64,000 nucleotides of DNA, taken from the NCBI RefSeq assembly GCF_000006565.2, contig NC_031473.1, positions 3,202,134 to 3,266,133 of the forward strand, in the 5' to 3' direction. Position numbers and translations under genes: made by a program. Position 1 is the stretch's first letter, and each line of letters starts with the position of its first letter. This stretch comes from Toxoplasma gondii ME49 (lineage: Eukaryota; Apicomplexa; Conoidasida; Eucoccidiorida; Sarcocystidae). The notes under the pieces were generated by a model, which saw only the letters and a program-made list of their open reading frames with translations, was not told the DNA's origin and made no database searches. Positions 24,550 through 35,700 of this stretch are shown piece by piece.

Positions 24550-27500
24550 TGTGCAGACAAGAAATGCAGACACAGCTCAGAAACAGGTCACAGAGGGTGT
24601 TCAGGACAGCGAGGAGGGTGGCGAGAGTTCGAAGTCGCTTCAGCTGAAACAGACCGACACTGCCTCCGTCCAATCTCAGATCAGAACAAACAGAGAAAAC
24701 CTTTAGCACATTTTTAATGGCGAAAGGGAGTCAGTGTGTCGCGAGAAATCGAGGAACGTGAAGCAGTCACGTGTATCCGACGCCTCCGGCCACGGGGAAA
24801 TGAGAAAGACGCCGAGAGATGAGCGCCACGAAAGCCAGAAGTGTCTGACTTTTCGACGAGGGTTTCGAGGAGACTTTGGATGCAGCTGAAGAGGAAACAA
24901 ACGCTCGCGAACAAGGAGCAAAGGTGGCTTTTGAGGGCTCCAGGAGGATCGAACTCGCAGCATGCAACCTGAAGACTCTGCTGCGCTGGACACGCTGACC
25001 CCCTGGTTGTGAGCGCAGATACTCCCAAGGCGTTCGCGTGGTCACGAAAGTGCATTCTATCCTCCGTAAAAAAAGAAGAACGACAAGCCTTTTGGATTCG
25101 CTTTCCATTCACTGGAGGACAAAGGCGTCACGGAGGATGTGCAGGCATTTCGGCGTTTCGGGTGTCTGGTGGTCGGGCCCTCATACGCGCTCGCCGGACT
25201 CCCGTAGAAAAACCTCGTTGTGCAGAAGGAAGAAACGATTGGCTTTTTTTTCTCCGGATAAGAAGAAAGATCAACCGAGAGCTTACCTTCTCCAATATCC
25301 GGCGGGCACGGGAGCGACCGGGAAATCGGTAGAAGGTGTCTTCTTGAGTACGAGAACGTAACCACGTGCTGGTGGCTGCGTCACTTGTAATCTTCGTTTA
25401 TCAAAAAATCCTGCTCTGGCCTGATACACAACTGTTCTTACATAGAGACTTCGTCTGCATTTGTCGTTGTCTCCCTGTACCGAGTTCATGATTGGCTGAA
25501 ATCCTCGCCTGTCGTTTGTGTCTGTTTTCCGGAGAACACAGCGAATCCTTGTTTCACACGAAAGCTTAGGACTCGTCGCCACTCCTGCAAGGCGTTTGCC
25601 CATTTAAGAGCAACTTTTGTGGATGGTTTTCAGGATTGTGATCCGAGGAAGATCACGTCTTTTCCGCACTGACCACCGACGTCACGCTTTACTAAACTTG
25701 AAGGGTTACTGCCTGCTATGGGACAGGGTGGCGATTTCTACTTCTTTGAGGGTGGAAAACTGGCATAGTGTGCGCCTTCATAGAGGAAGACTAAGCGACC
25801 TCTTGTTGTTCTTCGAAAAACAAATAGGTCTGTGTGAGTGTCAGCGTCAATACCTTGCCCTGTCACGGCCCTGGGTGGTGGAGATCGTTTTTTTTTTCGG
25901 TAGCATGGTTCACAATTGTACTTTGCTATTCGCGGTGACAAACATGTCTTTGTATGATTTATTCGACGTACGCAATCGAGAGCCAAGATGCTTTGGACCA
26001 CAGGTTCTTCACTCGAATTCTTAGACAAGAGGTGTCATGCTGGTCGTCGGCCACAGTCACTGCTTAGCGATGTCACAAGAGAACATGGTGGTGCATTCAC
26101 ACGCTTCAAAAGTTGCGCGGATGGAAGTGTCCACCTGAGATAGACACTTACTGAATGACAGTGCAGAGCTGGACGTCGACCATCAGCTGTCTTTCGTGGT
26201 ACAGATAAAGGACAAAGCGTTCGCGATACCTATACATATATATATATATATATATAAACACAAGTGTGCTTTAGGTGATCCTTGTTACAGAAAAACGGGT
26301 AATAGTTCTTGAGTTGTCTTCAGTGCGGGTGAAATCCGCAGCATCGTCTACAAGCAGATGCGCCGCTGTTCTTACTCTATTTGGACAGGCCGCCCGTCTG
26401 ACGCAGCTTCAACTCTCTCTGACTTACTGCTACAGAACAAAAACAGTTTGCCACTGGTGCAAATTTAAAAAACAATCGGTATCCCGGAGTTCAAATCAAC
26501 CATCGCAATCCCACCCAAACCTACTCTGCTGGTGTAAAAGACTTCACACGGCACGCCGTACCTCGCCGTTGGATATTGGTGTCCTGAGTCACATAATAGC
26601 AGGTGTCTGGATATTGCGCCTACAATGTGGCCGATGTGCAAAGACCTCAGTGTCGTAGGATGTGGAAATCGAACACTTCCAGCCATCTTAATCAGTCCAA
26701 TGTAGTGGTGGTGTACAGCAATCATAGATCAAGTGGCTTTCAGGATCTTACAACTGGAGTCATATTTAGAGCGACTAACTTTTGAAGGTTTTTCCCGTCA
26801 GTTCGTCCTTGGCAAAGATGCTTCAGCGGTGGTGCTCCACTCACCACAGCCACGGTGATCAGTCGTCAGAGAATCGCTCTTGATACAGAAAGACCTATAG
26901 CGTTGGGCATTTCTTGACATCGCCGCTCTCAATGCGCGGCGGTGCTCACTTTGGATTCCAACACAGGACATCGATTCTGTGAATTTGAGAGGTTTCCGAC
27001 TTCCAAAAATGACTCTCAGGTTCTACAGTCCGTCTACTGCCTCCATGACGTGGCTGCCAGGACATTCTGGGCGCACGCCTTGCTCAGGCTGCGGGCGCCA
27101 CTGCTGTGGTGAAGGCTTGAACCCTAGCTGGCCTTTTGTGTCGTTGAGGCTACGGGAGCATTTTCTCCGTGAAACGGCGTGAATGCCTCCCTTTCATGAT
27201 GGCAATGATAGTTTCCTTATCAGTACACTGGCCGGAAACGGCCATCATCTGTCGAGTCACTCTTAGCCCCCCGGGAAATGGCTACATCCGTGGCTAGCGA
27301 ACCCGATTTTCCGTGGGGCCTGTAGCGAGTCGCTAAAGAGGGTTGAATATTGAGCTGTATGTGCTTTTCTGAAGGAACCAATGGTCTTTATCAAAGTATC
27401 AACCGCATGTCGTTAGGATCAACTGCTGTCGGAAATCGTGACGACACACTTTTGTTGCGCGAAAGCGCATTTCTCTTTGCCTCGTGATGCCAGCACACGG

Positions 27501-28140
27501 CACCGTCCGGTCGACGAAGGCAGTTTATGTGGTTGTACTCGGGTGAATTCGAATGCTCACCGGAGCGTTTTGCCGCAGATCACCACGCTACGAGTGTCAC
27601 ACTGATGCGCCTCGGTCTGCGGGGAATTAAACTCAGTCAGTTTTCTAGTAAGCTGTGCCTGTCATTTTTTGCGTCGTGTTTGGAGCGCGGACCCAGAGAA
27701 TCCGAGCACCGTGCGTTTTAGGCCCCTGTATACAGTGCCTTCCGTTCGTGAATATAACAGGTGCTGTTCGAAACATTGGCATTTTTGCATCTTTCCTGCT
27801 GGGTGACTCCGGGACTTTCCTCCTCCCAACCGTATACTCCTCTGTTTCGTCTGTCCGTGAATGGGTCTTGCACCGCAAGCGTTCGTAAAAGCGCAGTGCG
27901 GCAGTCGGGGCGGCGATTTGCGAGCCCTGAAGATTTCCCGAAGCAAACCGTGAGATTTGTAGAATGAAGAACGCAAGTTGTGCCTCGTACAACGAAGTTG
28001 GGGGAGGTAACGAGAGTAATTTTCAGGTGTGCTACCCGGGTTTCCGACACCTGGGGCTGAAGGTCGATACGGGAGAACGGAGACCCTGAATCACCTAGCT
28101 ACCCGAGGTGTCGCTTCCTCTATCTTCCACTGCAGAATTA
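24550..28140. other. spacer between epsilon-COP and DA1-like genes
   Basis: The flanking genes are divergent, so this 3.6 kb should hold both promoters. A short (TA)n run lies at about 26236-26256. Open frames on both strands have no recognisable domain and no consistent splice chain. A plus-strand stretch at 26979-27182 encodes a few cysteines (CSGCGRHCCG) but is isolated. I see no supportable gene. Confidence 0.5.
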
Positions 28141-29958
28141 ATGGCTTCTTTGCACACGCAGCGAAAAAAGGAGACTCTACCCGAGTTGAGAAGCGATGCT
28201 GAAACATGCGTTCAGTTGAGTGCCACAGCGAGGACGGCAGTGTCTCACACACCGTCTCTGCAACCGGCATCCAACACACTGGGGGGGGTTCTACTGTCAC
28301 GGTTTCAGCGAACCGGCGGCAAACCCAGTGTCATTTACCAGCCAGGAAATGCTCCATCCAAATACCATGGAGGTAACTTGAGTCAGGTGGAACATGCGTG
28401 CCGAAGGAAGGAGGCACCTCGGAACGGCGGCATCAAACAAAGCCACGAGTATGCTCAAAGTGTCTCGCGGCGAGCAGACCAACTTTCGTCTATCCCGCGT
28501 TTCGTAGCAGCGACAGCAAGTAAATCGGGTTCCCAGTCTACCAGTCATCCACTTTCAGGGCAAAAGGGGTCGCTCACTACAGGCCATTTCGCTCTCCGCA
28601 GGCACATGACAACTCCTGCGCATCCTCGAGTTACCGGGGGAACCCCTGCGGGAGCAATCCGACCTTCGCCAGGCACCTCGAATCAGTTCAAATGCACCTT
28701 CTGCGGGGTGACATTGTTGACGAGAAAGTACTTTGCTTCATCGTGGCCGGAGTTCATTATGTGCGCAAGGTGCACGGAGGTGCTACCCACGTGTCACGTA
28801 TGCCATCGCAAGGCAGCGCGTGCGGCGTATGCAGACGACATCTGCTGGCTGCCCAGCAAGTTTGTGGGAAAGAAGAAGCCGACGGCCACCGGACTTCCTG
28901 ATCAGGAAAGTTCCAGGACTGGAACTGGTGGCCACCACAGGCCACCAGGTGACGTTGGGGGTCTCAATCTTTGCAGCGAGTGCGCCTTGCTACTCCCCGT
29001 TGTCGGTGACGAGCAAGTCAGTCGACTGCTCGAAGTTGCAGTTGCCATTCTGCGAGCGGAGGCAAACATTTCTTTCGACGATACTCGGGTATTTCGCCCG
29101 ACCCTATTAGGCGAACCGGCCGCATTGTGTACATTCGGTGATCACCGGAACAAAAGCGCCGCGTTCCCATTTCCTGTTCTTGCGATGGATGTTGCCTCTC
29201 TAAAAACGTCGATGCATGCCAAGCATTCAATTGACGGCGGACACACCACCTTTGGACGCTGCGAAACGTTGGAAATCACTGAGACGCAGACAAACGCCCC
29301 ACGGGTCTCCAGAACCCGAGCAATCAGACGAATTTTAGTGGCTAAGGGGTTGCCAGAGAGTGTTTTCTTAGCGCATTTGGCCCATGAGTTAATGCATGCG
29401 TTCCTCTGGTGCTCAACGGAAGGAGGACAGACTGCACCTTCCATTGACCTCGCTGTCGAAGAGGGCCTGTGCAACGTGATGGCAGCTCGAGTGTTGGAGA
29501 TCCGAGACGCCCAGTTGGCATCAATAGAAACGCCTACTATGGTGGATGGACAGAGTTGTGCATATCCGTTTGCTAAACCGTCGAACCAGAAAGCAGCAGA
29601 AGCTCTGAGCCACGCTCACGGGTCAGGAATGGGGGTCTCACGCACTTCTCATCAGCAGACTGTGAATTCTACAGAGGCGGCAGCTAATGCGGCCCTAATC
29701 GCTTACGAAAGGAAGGTCATAGCGGTTCGACTTTCGTTGATGGCTGAGGATAAGGATAAGGTATACGGTGATGGGTATCGAGCTGTCAAGAAGGCTGCGG
29801 AGGCACTTGGCATCAAAAGAGCCCTGCATCTGGTGCGTACTCAGGGCACTTCTCTCGAGGTTTTTAAAAGAGCTGCGTTGGGCTCATCGACTGTAGCGCA
29901 GACGCGCAGTAGTGATGGTATGACATGTCGAAAGGGCTTCTTCAACGTGGCTGAGTGA
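28141..29958 (+). CDS. DA1-like zinc metallopeptidase with LIM-like zinc-binding cysteines
   Basis: This single-exon gene encodes 605 residues from the first ATG at 28141; the frame is open upstream but only through a GTG. After a Ser/Thr-rich, basic N-terminal half without clear domains come paired cysteines at 185/188, 208/211, 218/221 and 278/281, arranged like the LIM/zinc-ribbon region of DA1 proteins. The C-terminal part matches the DA1 peptidase domain. It has FGRCETLEIT, then RRILVAKGLPESVF, the metal-binding HELMH at 415-419, VEEGLCNVMA supplying the third ligand (Glu 440 or 441), and YGDGYRAVKKAAEALGIKRA near the end. In plants DA1 family members are ubiquitin-activated peptidases that limit organ growth by cleaving ubiquitin-pathway and other regulators. 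No ubiquitin-interacting motif is evident here. All expected zinc ligands are present, so catalysis is plausible; the substrate is unknown. It is the only peptidase in the window, in an otherwise gene-poor stretch, and lies 1.8 kb upstream of the cysteine dioxygenase fusion on the same strand. Confidence 0.85.
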   Translation: MASLHTQRKKETLPELRSDAETCVQLSATARTAVSHTPSLQPASNTLGGVLLSRFQRTGGKPSVIYQPGNAPSKYHGGNLSQVEHACRRKEAPRNGGIKQSHEYAQSVSRRADQLSSIPRFVAATASKSGSQSTSHPLSGQKGSLTTGHFALRRHMTTPAHPRVTGGTPAGAIRPSPGTSNQFKCTFCGVTLLTRKYFASSWPEFIMCARCTEVLPTCHVCHRKAARAAYADDICWLPSKFVGKKKPTATGLPDQESSRTGTGGHHRPPGDVGGLNLCSECALLLPVVGDEQVSRLLEVAVAILRAEANISFDDTRVFRPTLLGEPAALCTFGDHRNKSAAFPFPVLAMDVASLKTSMHAKHSIDGGHTTFGRCETLEITETQTNAPRVSRTRAIRRILVAKGLPESVFLAHLAHELMHAFLWCSTEGGQTAPSIDLAVEEGLCNVMAARVLEIRDAQLASIETPTMVDGQSCAYPFAKPSNQKAAEALSHAHGSGMGVSRTSHQQTVNSTEAAANAALIAYERKVIAVRLSLMAEDKDKVYGDGYRAVKKAAEALGIKRALHLVRTQGTSLEVFKRAALGSSTVAQTRSSDGMTCRKGFFNVAE

Positions 29959-31718
29959 TGAAACGAGCGATGCCGCCAGTGAGTCCCTGTGCGGTACTAC
30001 TTGTTCCCCCTCAGTGTAACGGACAGCACAGGTGCGACACGCTTGTACAGCAACACAGAAGTAAATTGGCACATAAGTATATGTGCGTAATACACAGTCA
30101 TAAAGCAGGTTGTCACTTCGCATGGCATCAAGTGCAATGAGTTTGTGTTAACAAGAAGGAATGCCCGTTGATGCATGAGCAGTGTGTCGGCTTCTTGTGC
30201 CCGTCCCGCGGTCGGCCACTGGCAGTGGGTTGCCATGCCAATTCCTCTGTCCGTTGTTTGAAAAGCAAATATCCGGGCGAGATCTGTGGATGTACGTGCT
30301 CGCGCAAAGTGGATAACTCTTGTTGCAGCACGTGCTCGTCTTCCAGGAGTACGGGCACCACTAAGTCATCTGAGTTACTTCTGAAGTTACAAAAGCGATT
30401 TCAGGTTATTCTATGTAGTCGCTGTGTGAGAGTTAAACATCGTCACCGGTCAGATCGCCCGAAGCAGTGGAACATTCTTCACAAGAGAGAGAGCTACCAC
30501 TTAAAATGGCTGAGATTCATAAGACAAATAGATGTTGCACAGTGCGTAAAGCACGCTCGTAAACCTTGTGTCCGAGTTTTTTAGTTCCACGGTACAGCCA
30601 GACTCTGCATCGAGGAAACCAGCGGCCTAAAAATCCTGTACTGCTCCCCGGCGTACTAAATGAGGTGCTGTACCCGACTTGGTCGAATCGCTTTCACTTC
30701 GCCCGACTGTTCGGTACTCATGCCCTCTGTATTGTTTCACACCCTGATGATAGCGATGTGCGTTTAGATGGAAAGTGAGGTTTCTTTCGCGTGGTAATTG
30801 GCTGCTCAGGTAGCAGCACCAGAGATTTCGAGGCTTCTTGCCTGGTGATACGCAAAAAACTAGTTAAGCAGGGAAAACCGAAAGAGAGTCAGTACGATCG
30901 CATACATGGCGAATGAGTATGAAGTCGGACATCACTTTCCATTGAGGCAAGATCCTACCTGCAGCAAAGCTATTGCCCCACTTCGCGCGAGACCTCTGGC
31001 CGGCTCACTGGTCCTTCTCCACTGAAATTCTGTAGAATTGGTAGTTTTTTGCCTAGTGCGTCCAGACCTTTTGTGGCAGATATTCTTTCGGGCCGAAAAC
31101 CCGATAGTCTCTAGGCAAAACGTATTGCCGACGTAGAAAAACGGTGTGCGACCGAGTCAAAGGCCGCTTCGAATGGTGACTCAACGCTTAGAGCAGTCGA
31201 GGCAGTACCGCGAGGGTTTTTCGTTAGTTGCTGTTTCCCCCCTTTTCGTTTTTGAAGTGGATATGAATCGATTGAAGCGATTTCGCTTCTGTGGCCTTCA
31301 CGAAAAACTCCGCTTCACCAAAGAGCAGACGTATTCCCAGTGAGAACCGGGCAACCGTGTGTGCTGGGGTTTCAAACAGCAAGTTTGGAAAAACCGAAGT
31401 TTTTACTGTTTTGTGGTAGACGGAAAGGGGCAAGCGTACTAAGTTGCTATGTCACACGTTCGTTAAGTCAATTTTCGCTTCGGTGAATTCAATCTTCCTT
31501 CCGTCTCCCCGGATATAGGGGGCGACTCCTGACACACATATTGACACCTGAGTTTTCCACGGTGTGTCTCTGACGCGATGGTCCTGGGAAGCGAGTGACC
31601 TTTTCCCCATTTCCCTCCTTTTTTCCTAATTCACCACTTTTAGCATGCGTGTTAAAAGGGTTTGACGTAACTGGAAAAATGCTACCACTCAGGCACTAGG
31701 TTTTCGTCGCACGGCACC
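29959..31718. other. spacer between DA1-like and CDO-fusion genes
   Basis: This stretch should hold the DA1-like 3' UTR and the promoter of the next plus-strand gene. A cysteine-containing open frame at 30168-30584 (+) starts at an ATG but shows no domain or splice support. Pyrimidine-rich sequence near 31600-31630 precedes the start of the next gene. I see no gene. Confidence 0.5.
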
Positions 31719-32684
31719 ATGCAGTCGATAACAGAGTTTGCCGTCGAGGGAGGCATCTATCGTCCGCTGGATATCAATTCTAACGTTTCGTCTGAAGAGT
31801 GTAAGCTTGATTGGACCTGTTTCTAATCCACTATTTCCCGTGCTGCAACTGCTTCATGTTTCACTTTCCTCTCAATGGCTTCGTTAAGCTGCCGATGCAT
31901 TTTTTGATGTGGTCGAAGTCTCACAACTGACGTGGCGTGCGCATGACTGCCAAGGGTGTGTGACGTAGCGTCGTGAGACCAGTACGCAACAACGGAAGTA
32001 TTGGGTTCTTGCCTGTTTCCCGTCACGAAGTCCATTGGGTGTTTCTCCCGTGTTCATGATCTTCGCTTCATGTGGATGGTTTTTCTACCCTCCCTTCTTT
32101 GTACAAGCACATGGAGTTCAGTGAGACCCGAATCGCACCAGAATTTCGATCCACGGCAACTACATCAATATGCGCATCTGTATAAATGAGTTGGTTCATT
32201 TAAGTATGCATGATTCTGTCCAAGTTCATTGGGAAACAACGTAGATCCACCCTCATATATCCGACTACTCACCTGCATTCGGCTCTGCGTATGTACAGCT
32301 TAACGTTACAGGAGCGCCGGATTCAACATTAATTACTTGGCGGCCGCAGTGTATGGGTGTAGGGTATCCCCTTGCCCTCATACGATAAGTTGCTGGCACC
32401 GCCTTTGTGGTTTTCCACATTTCATTGCGTTTTCCCTGGGGTGAGTTTTAAAAGAATGAATCCGTTCTTAGACTGTGCTTTATCTCGCAGTTGATTCACC
32501 ACGAGAGAACACGACAGCAGGAGTCGAGACCTTAGAAGAACTGCATCATCACATTTTCCGGATACTTGCTAATACAGCAGATCCTCATCGCCTCGCACGG
32601 ACGCAGCGCCTTCTCGAGCGTTATGATGGACAAGGTACGAAGGTTCACGCACATGCACTTGCACCAGCCTTACCATTATGTATA

Positions 32685-32734
<50 letters not shown>

Positions 32735-35700
32735 CATTTTAGCTCGTACGTCTGGAGATATGTATGAATGTAGGGTCTGAGTCTAGAAGCACAATTCAAA
32801 TTTGCTTGACGCCGTATAGCCTTTATTTGTAGAAGCCCCAGATGGAACACGATGCGATGTGAGGAATGCCCCTGGATAGTTGTGTCACCATACGACTATG
32901 CGCACGCACTTGCTAATTCATACCGCCGCGGATATATATATACGCGCGTATATGCAGTTTTGGCCATAATTGTCACTGCGCTCCCCGGTCCCTTTTTGTT
33001 CGTCGCAAGTGTACCAGTGGTATTCACCCGCTGTTGTAGTTTTGCGTCACCTCAAATGTGCATTCTTTCCAGATTGGCTATTGTGGAAGCAGCGTTTTTC
33101 CCAGGACGAAAGGCAGGCTCAATCGTATGGGCGGTCAGCAGTATGGCAGCATCCAGGGTGTTTCCAGCTTCTGATTCTCACGTGGGCCCCGGGGTGTTGT
33201 TCCCCCGTTCACAACCACCCATGCGAAAGATGTTTTCTTATGCCACTTACCGGGGAAATGGCCGAGGCACGTTTCTGGGTCAACGAAGAAACAAATGAGT
33301 AAGCAGAAGTGACAGTCCATTCCCTGCAGATCGATTTGTGCCTTTGCTCCTACACATTTATGTATATTTTCATGTGAGAGGGAAGGGAAAGGAAACCAGG
33401 AACTTTTTTCGTGTCATTTTGAGTCTCCTCTTCTCTCCGTTTCTCTCTCAATGCTGCCCAAAGGCATTCTTACACACCACCGTTGTGTTACCGTGAGGCA
33501 CGCATAGCCTGGGTGTGAAGGAGGTGGTGGTGGTTAAATTCTTGAGAAAAACCGTTTTCGTGTTCTTTTCCGCTTGCTGTATCTGCCTTGACGCCCGCGA
33601 CTTTGGACTTGAGATGCTGAAGTGACAAAGGAGTGCCCTTCCTTTTGCCCGTTCTTGTTTTATCTCCTCTTAGGTGCACGGAGATTTGTCGCTCGACACT
33701 GAAGACACACAAGGCGTACTGGATTGACGACTCCCATGGATGGTACGAAAGCAGTTCGAAAGTATATGAGACAGACACCAGTGGGCGCTATCGCGCCATC
33801 TTCTAAGACTTCAAATTTGTGTCAACATCTCGTTCCTTCACGACTTCGTCCGCATTCTTCAACACATCAATGTGCTGGCGTTTGTAGAACACACTAGTAT
33901 GAGCACGTACGGTACGATACTACCGACAGTGGTGGGATATGGAGAATTGACTATTTTGCAGTGTGAGGCCGTTCACAATGTGAAATAGCTTCACTTCGCA
34001 CAGCTTGTTTCTCTGCTCTGTCGCTTTCCAGGCATGCAGTGATGAATCTCGGCGACGTCGACTCAGTGTCCCTACATCTGTACATTCCCGAGATCATCAG
34101 GTAACTTCGACGTGGAAGTTGTCTGCTCTTTCCCGTTGAAGTCCGTTCACCATCAGGGTAACTCTTTCTGAAATCGCATGGCCTTCTTCGTTTTCAGAGG
34201 CATTTTCACTTCGGATGGTTTCTTTCGTTTTACGTCTTCTCCCGTTTGTGGTATTCCCTGGGTGTGAAAACGTCTTTTGGCGCCTCTCTGTTCACGAGCG
34301 GCCTTCATCTGTCCCCGTGTTCTTTCTGGTATTCGCCATTTTTCTGCCTCTCTCTGAATCGGCTTCTTTTCCTCTTCATTACCCTTATCCCCCGTCTCCA
34401 TGTTCGTTCAACACATTCAACCCTGTGCATGGGGGTCTCCTGCCACATGGAAATAAATCCTTCTTTCTGCTTTTAGTTCGCTAACGTTTGCGTGACGCCT
34501 TCTCTTTTTAACGTCTAGTCTGTGGTGGCTCTATGCCTGTCCTGGATGGCGTGTACAGCAGGTGGCTGCGGTGTATGCACACCCGGCTGCGTCCGTTCTC
34601 ACTGAAAACCCTAGCGGAACATAGTGCCACCTTTCGTTTTCGGTCCCTCTACGTTTGATTTCTGTACTTGCGCTCGCTTCACTCCGTCGCTAACGAGGTT
34701 TCTTCGTGTCTCTTTTTCATGTCTTTCGACTTTCCCTATTCGCGTTCCAGGTGCAAGATTGTTAACCCCCGCACCCATCACATCACTTGGACGACGTGCT
34801 TGGCAGAGGGTCGCAGAGCACCGCCCGCAGTGCACCAGCGGCTTCTCCGCATCGTGGCTACCGCTCTCTTGTTGACGAGTTTCCACGGCGACTGCTACTC
34901 TGGAGCAGAAGACGATGTCTCTTCGTTTTCTCGGTGTCTCCTCTGGGCGTTTCGCCGGGACGAAGATTACGAGCGCGAGCGACAGAGTGTCCATTCGGTT
35001 CAGAAGGGTCTCACCACTTGTGCGAAGTCGTGTGCAAAACGGGCTTCCGCGGAAGCCGAATCGGAGAGAAAAAAACTCGAAGCACTCTTCGGTTTTGAAA
35101 GAAATGCTGCACCGCTTGTCGATGACGCTGTCTTGGCTGCCATCCATACCATTGTGGAGTTGTGCATGGACGGCGACGAGGCCGAAACTACGCGGAACCG
35201 GAATGCGAGAAAAGGCGCCACCAGAGGTGAGGAAGGGACGACCGCCGGACGAAGGGAATCCGAACAAAACAGTGGGACAAAAACGGAGATGGGACAAACG
35301 ATGAAGTTGAGGAAAGAAACACTCACAAGAAAGACAGTTCACCATAGGCACCGCACCGCGCTCTCTAGCCGCTCTGGGTTAACTTGTATCGTGTGCTGTT
35401 TTGGAAGAGACAGCAGTAGTCGAATGTTACCGTTTGGCAAGTGGTTGGCCTCACCTTGTGCCCTGTTTTGCTTTCGATTGCTTCCTCTTCTCCATTCTGT
35501 CAGCGCATCTTGAGTCCTGCGCACGCTACGGCGTTCACGTAGGCTCGCGGTGCCAGACAGCCACGCCTTCTCCGAGCATTTACTGGCGGTCTTTGGAGCT
35601 CTCGAGGTCATCTTCAGAGGAAGACGAGATCTGTGCAGATAGCAGAGACTCGGCCTTTCGCGTTTGGGATGGATGGCGCCACGGGTCGCAGCTGTCGAGA

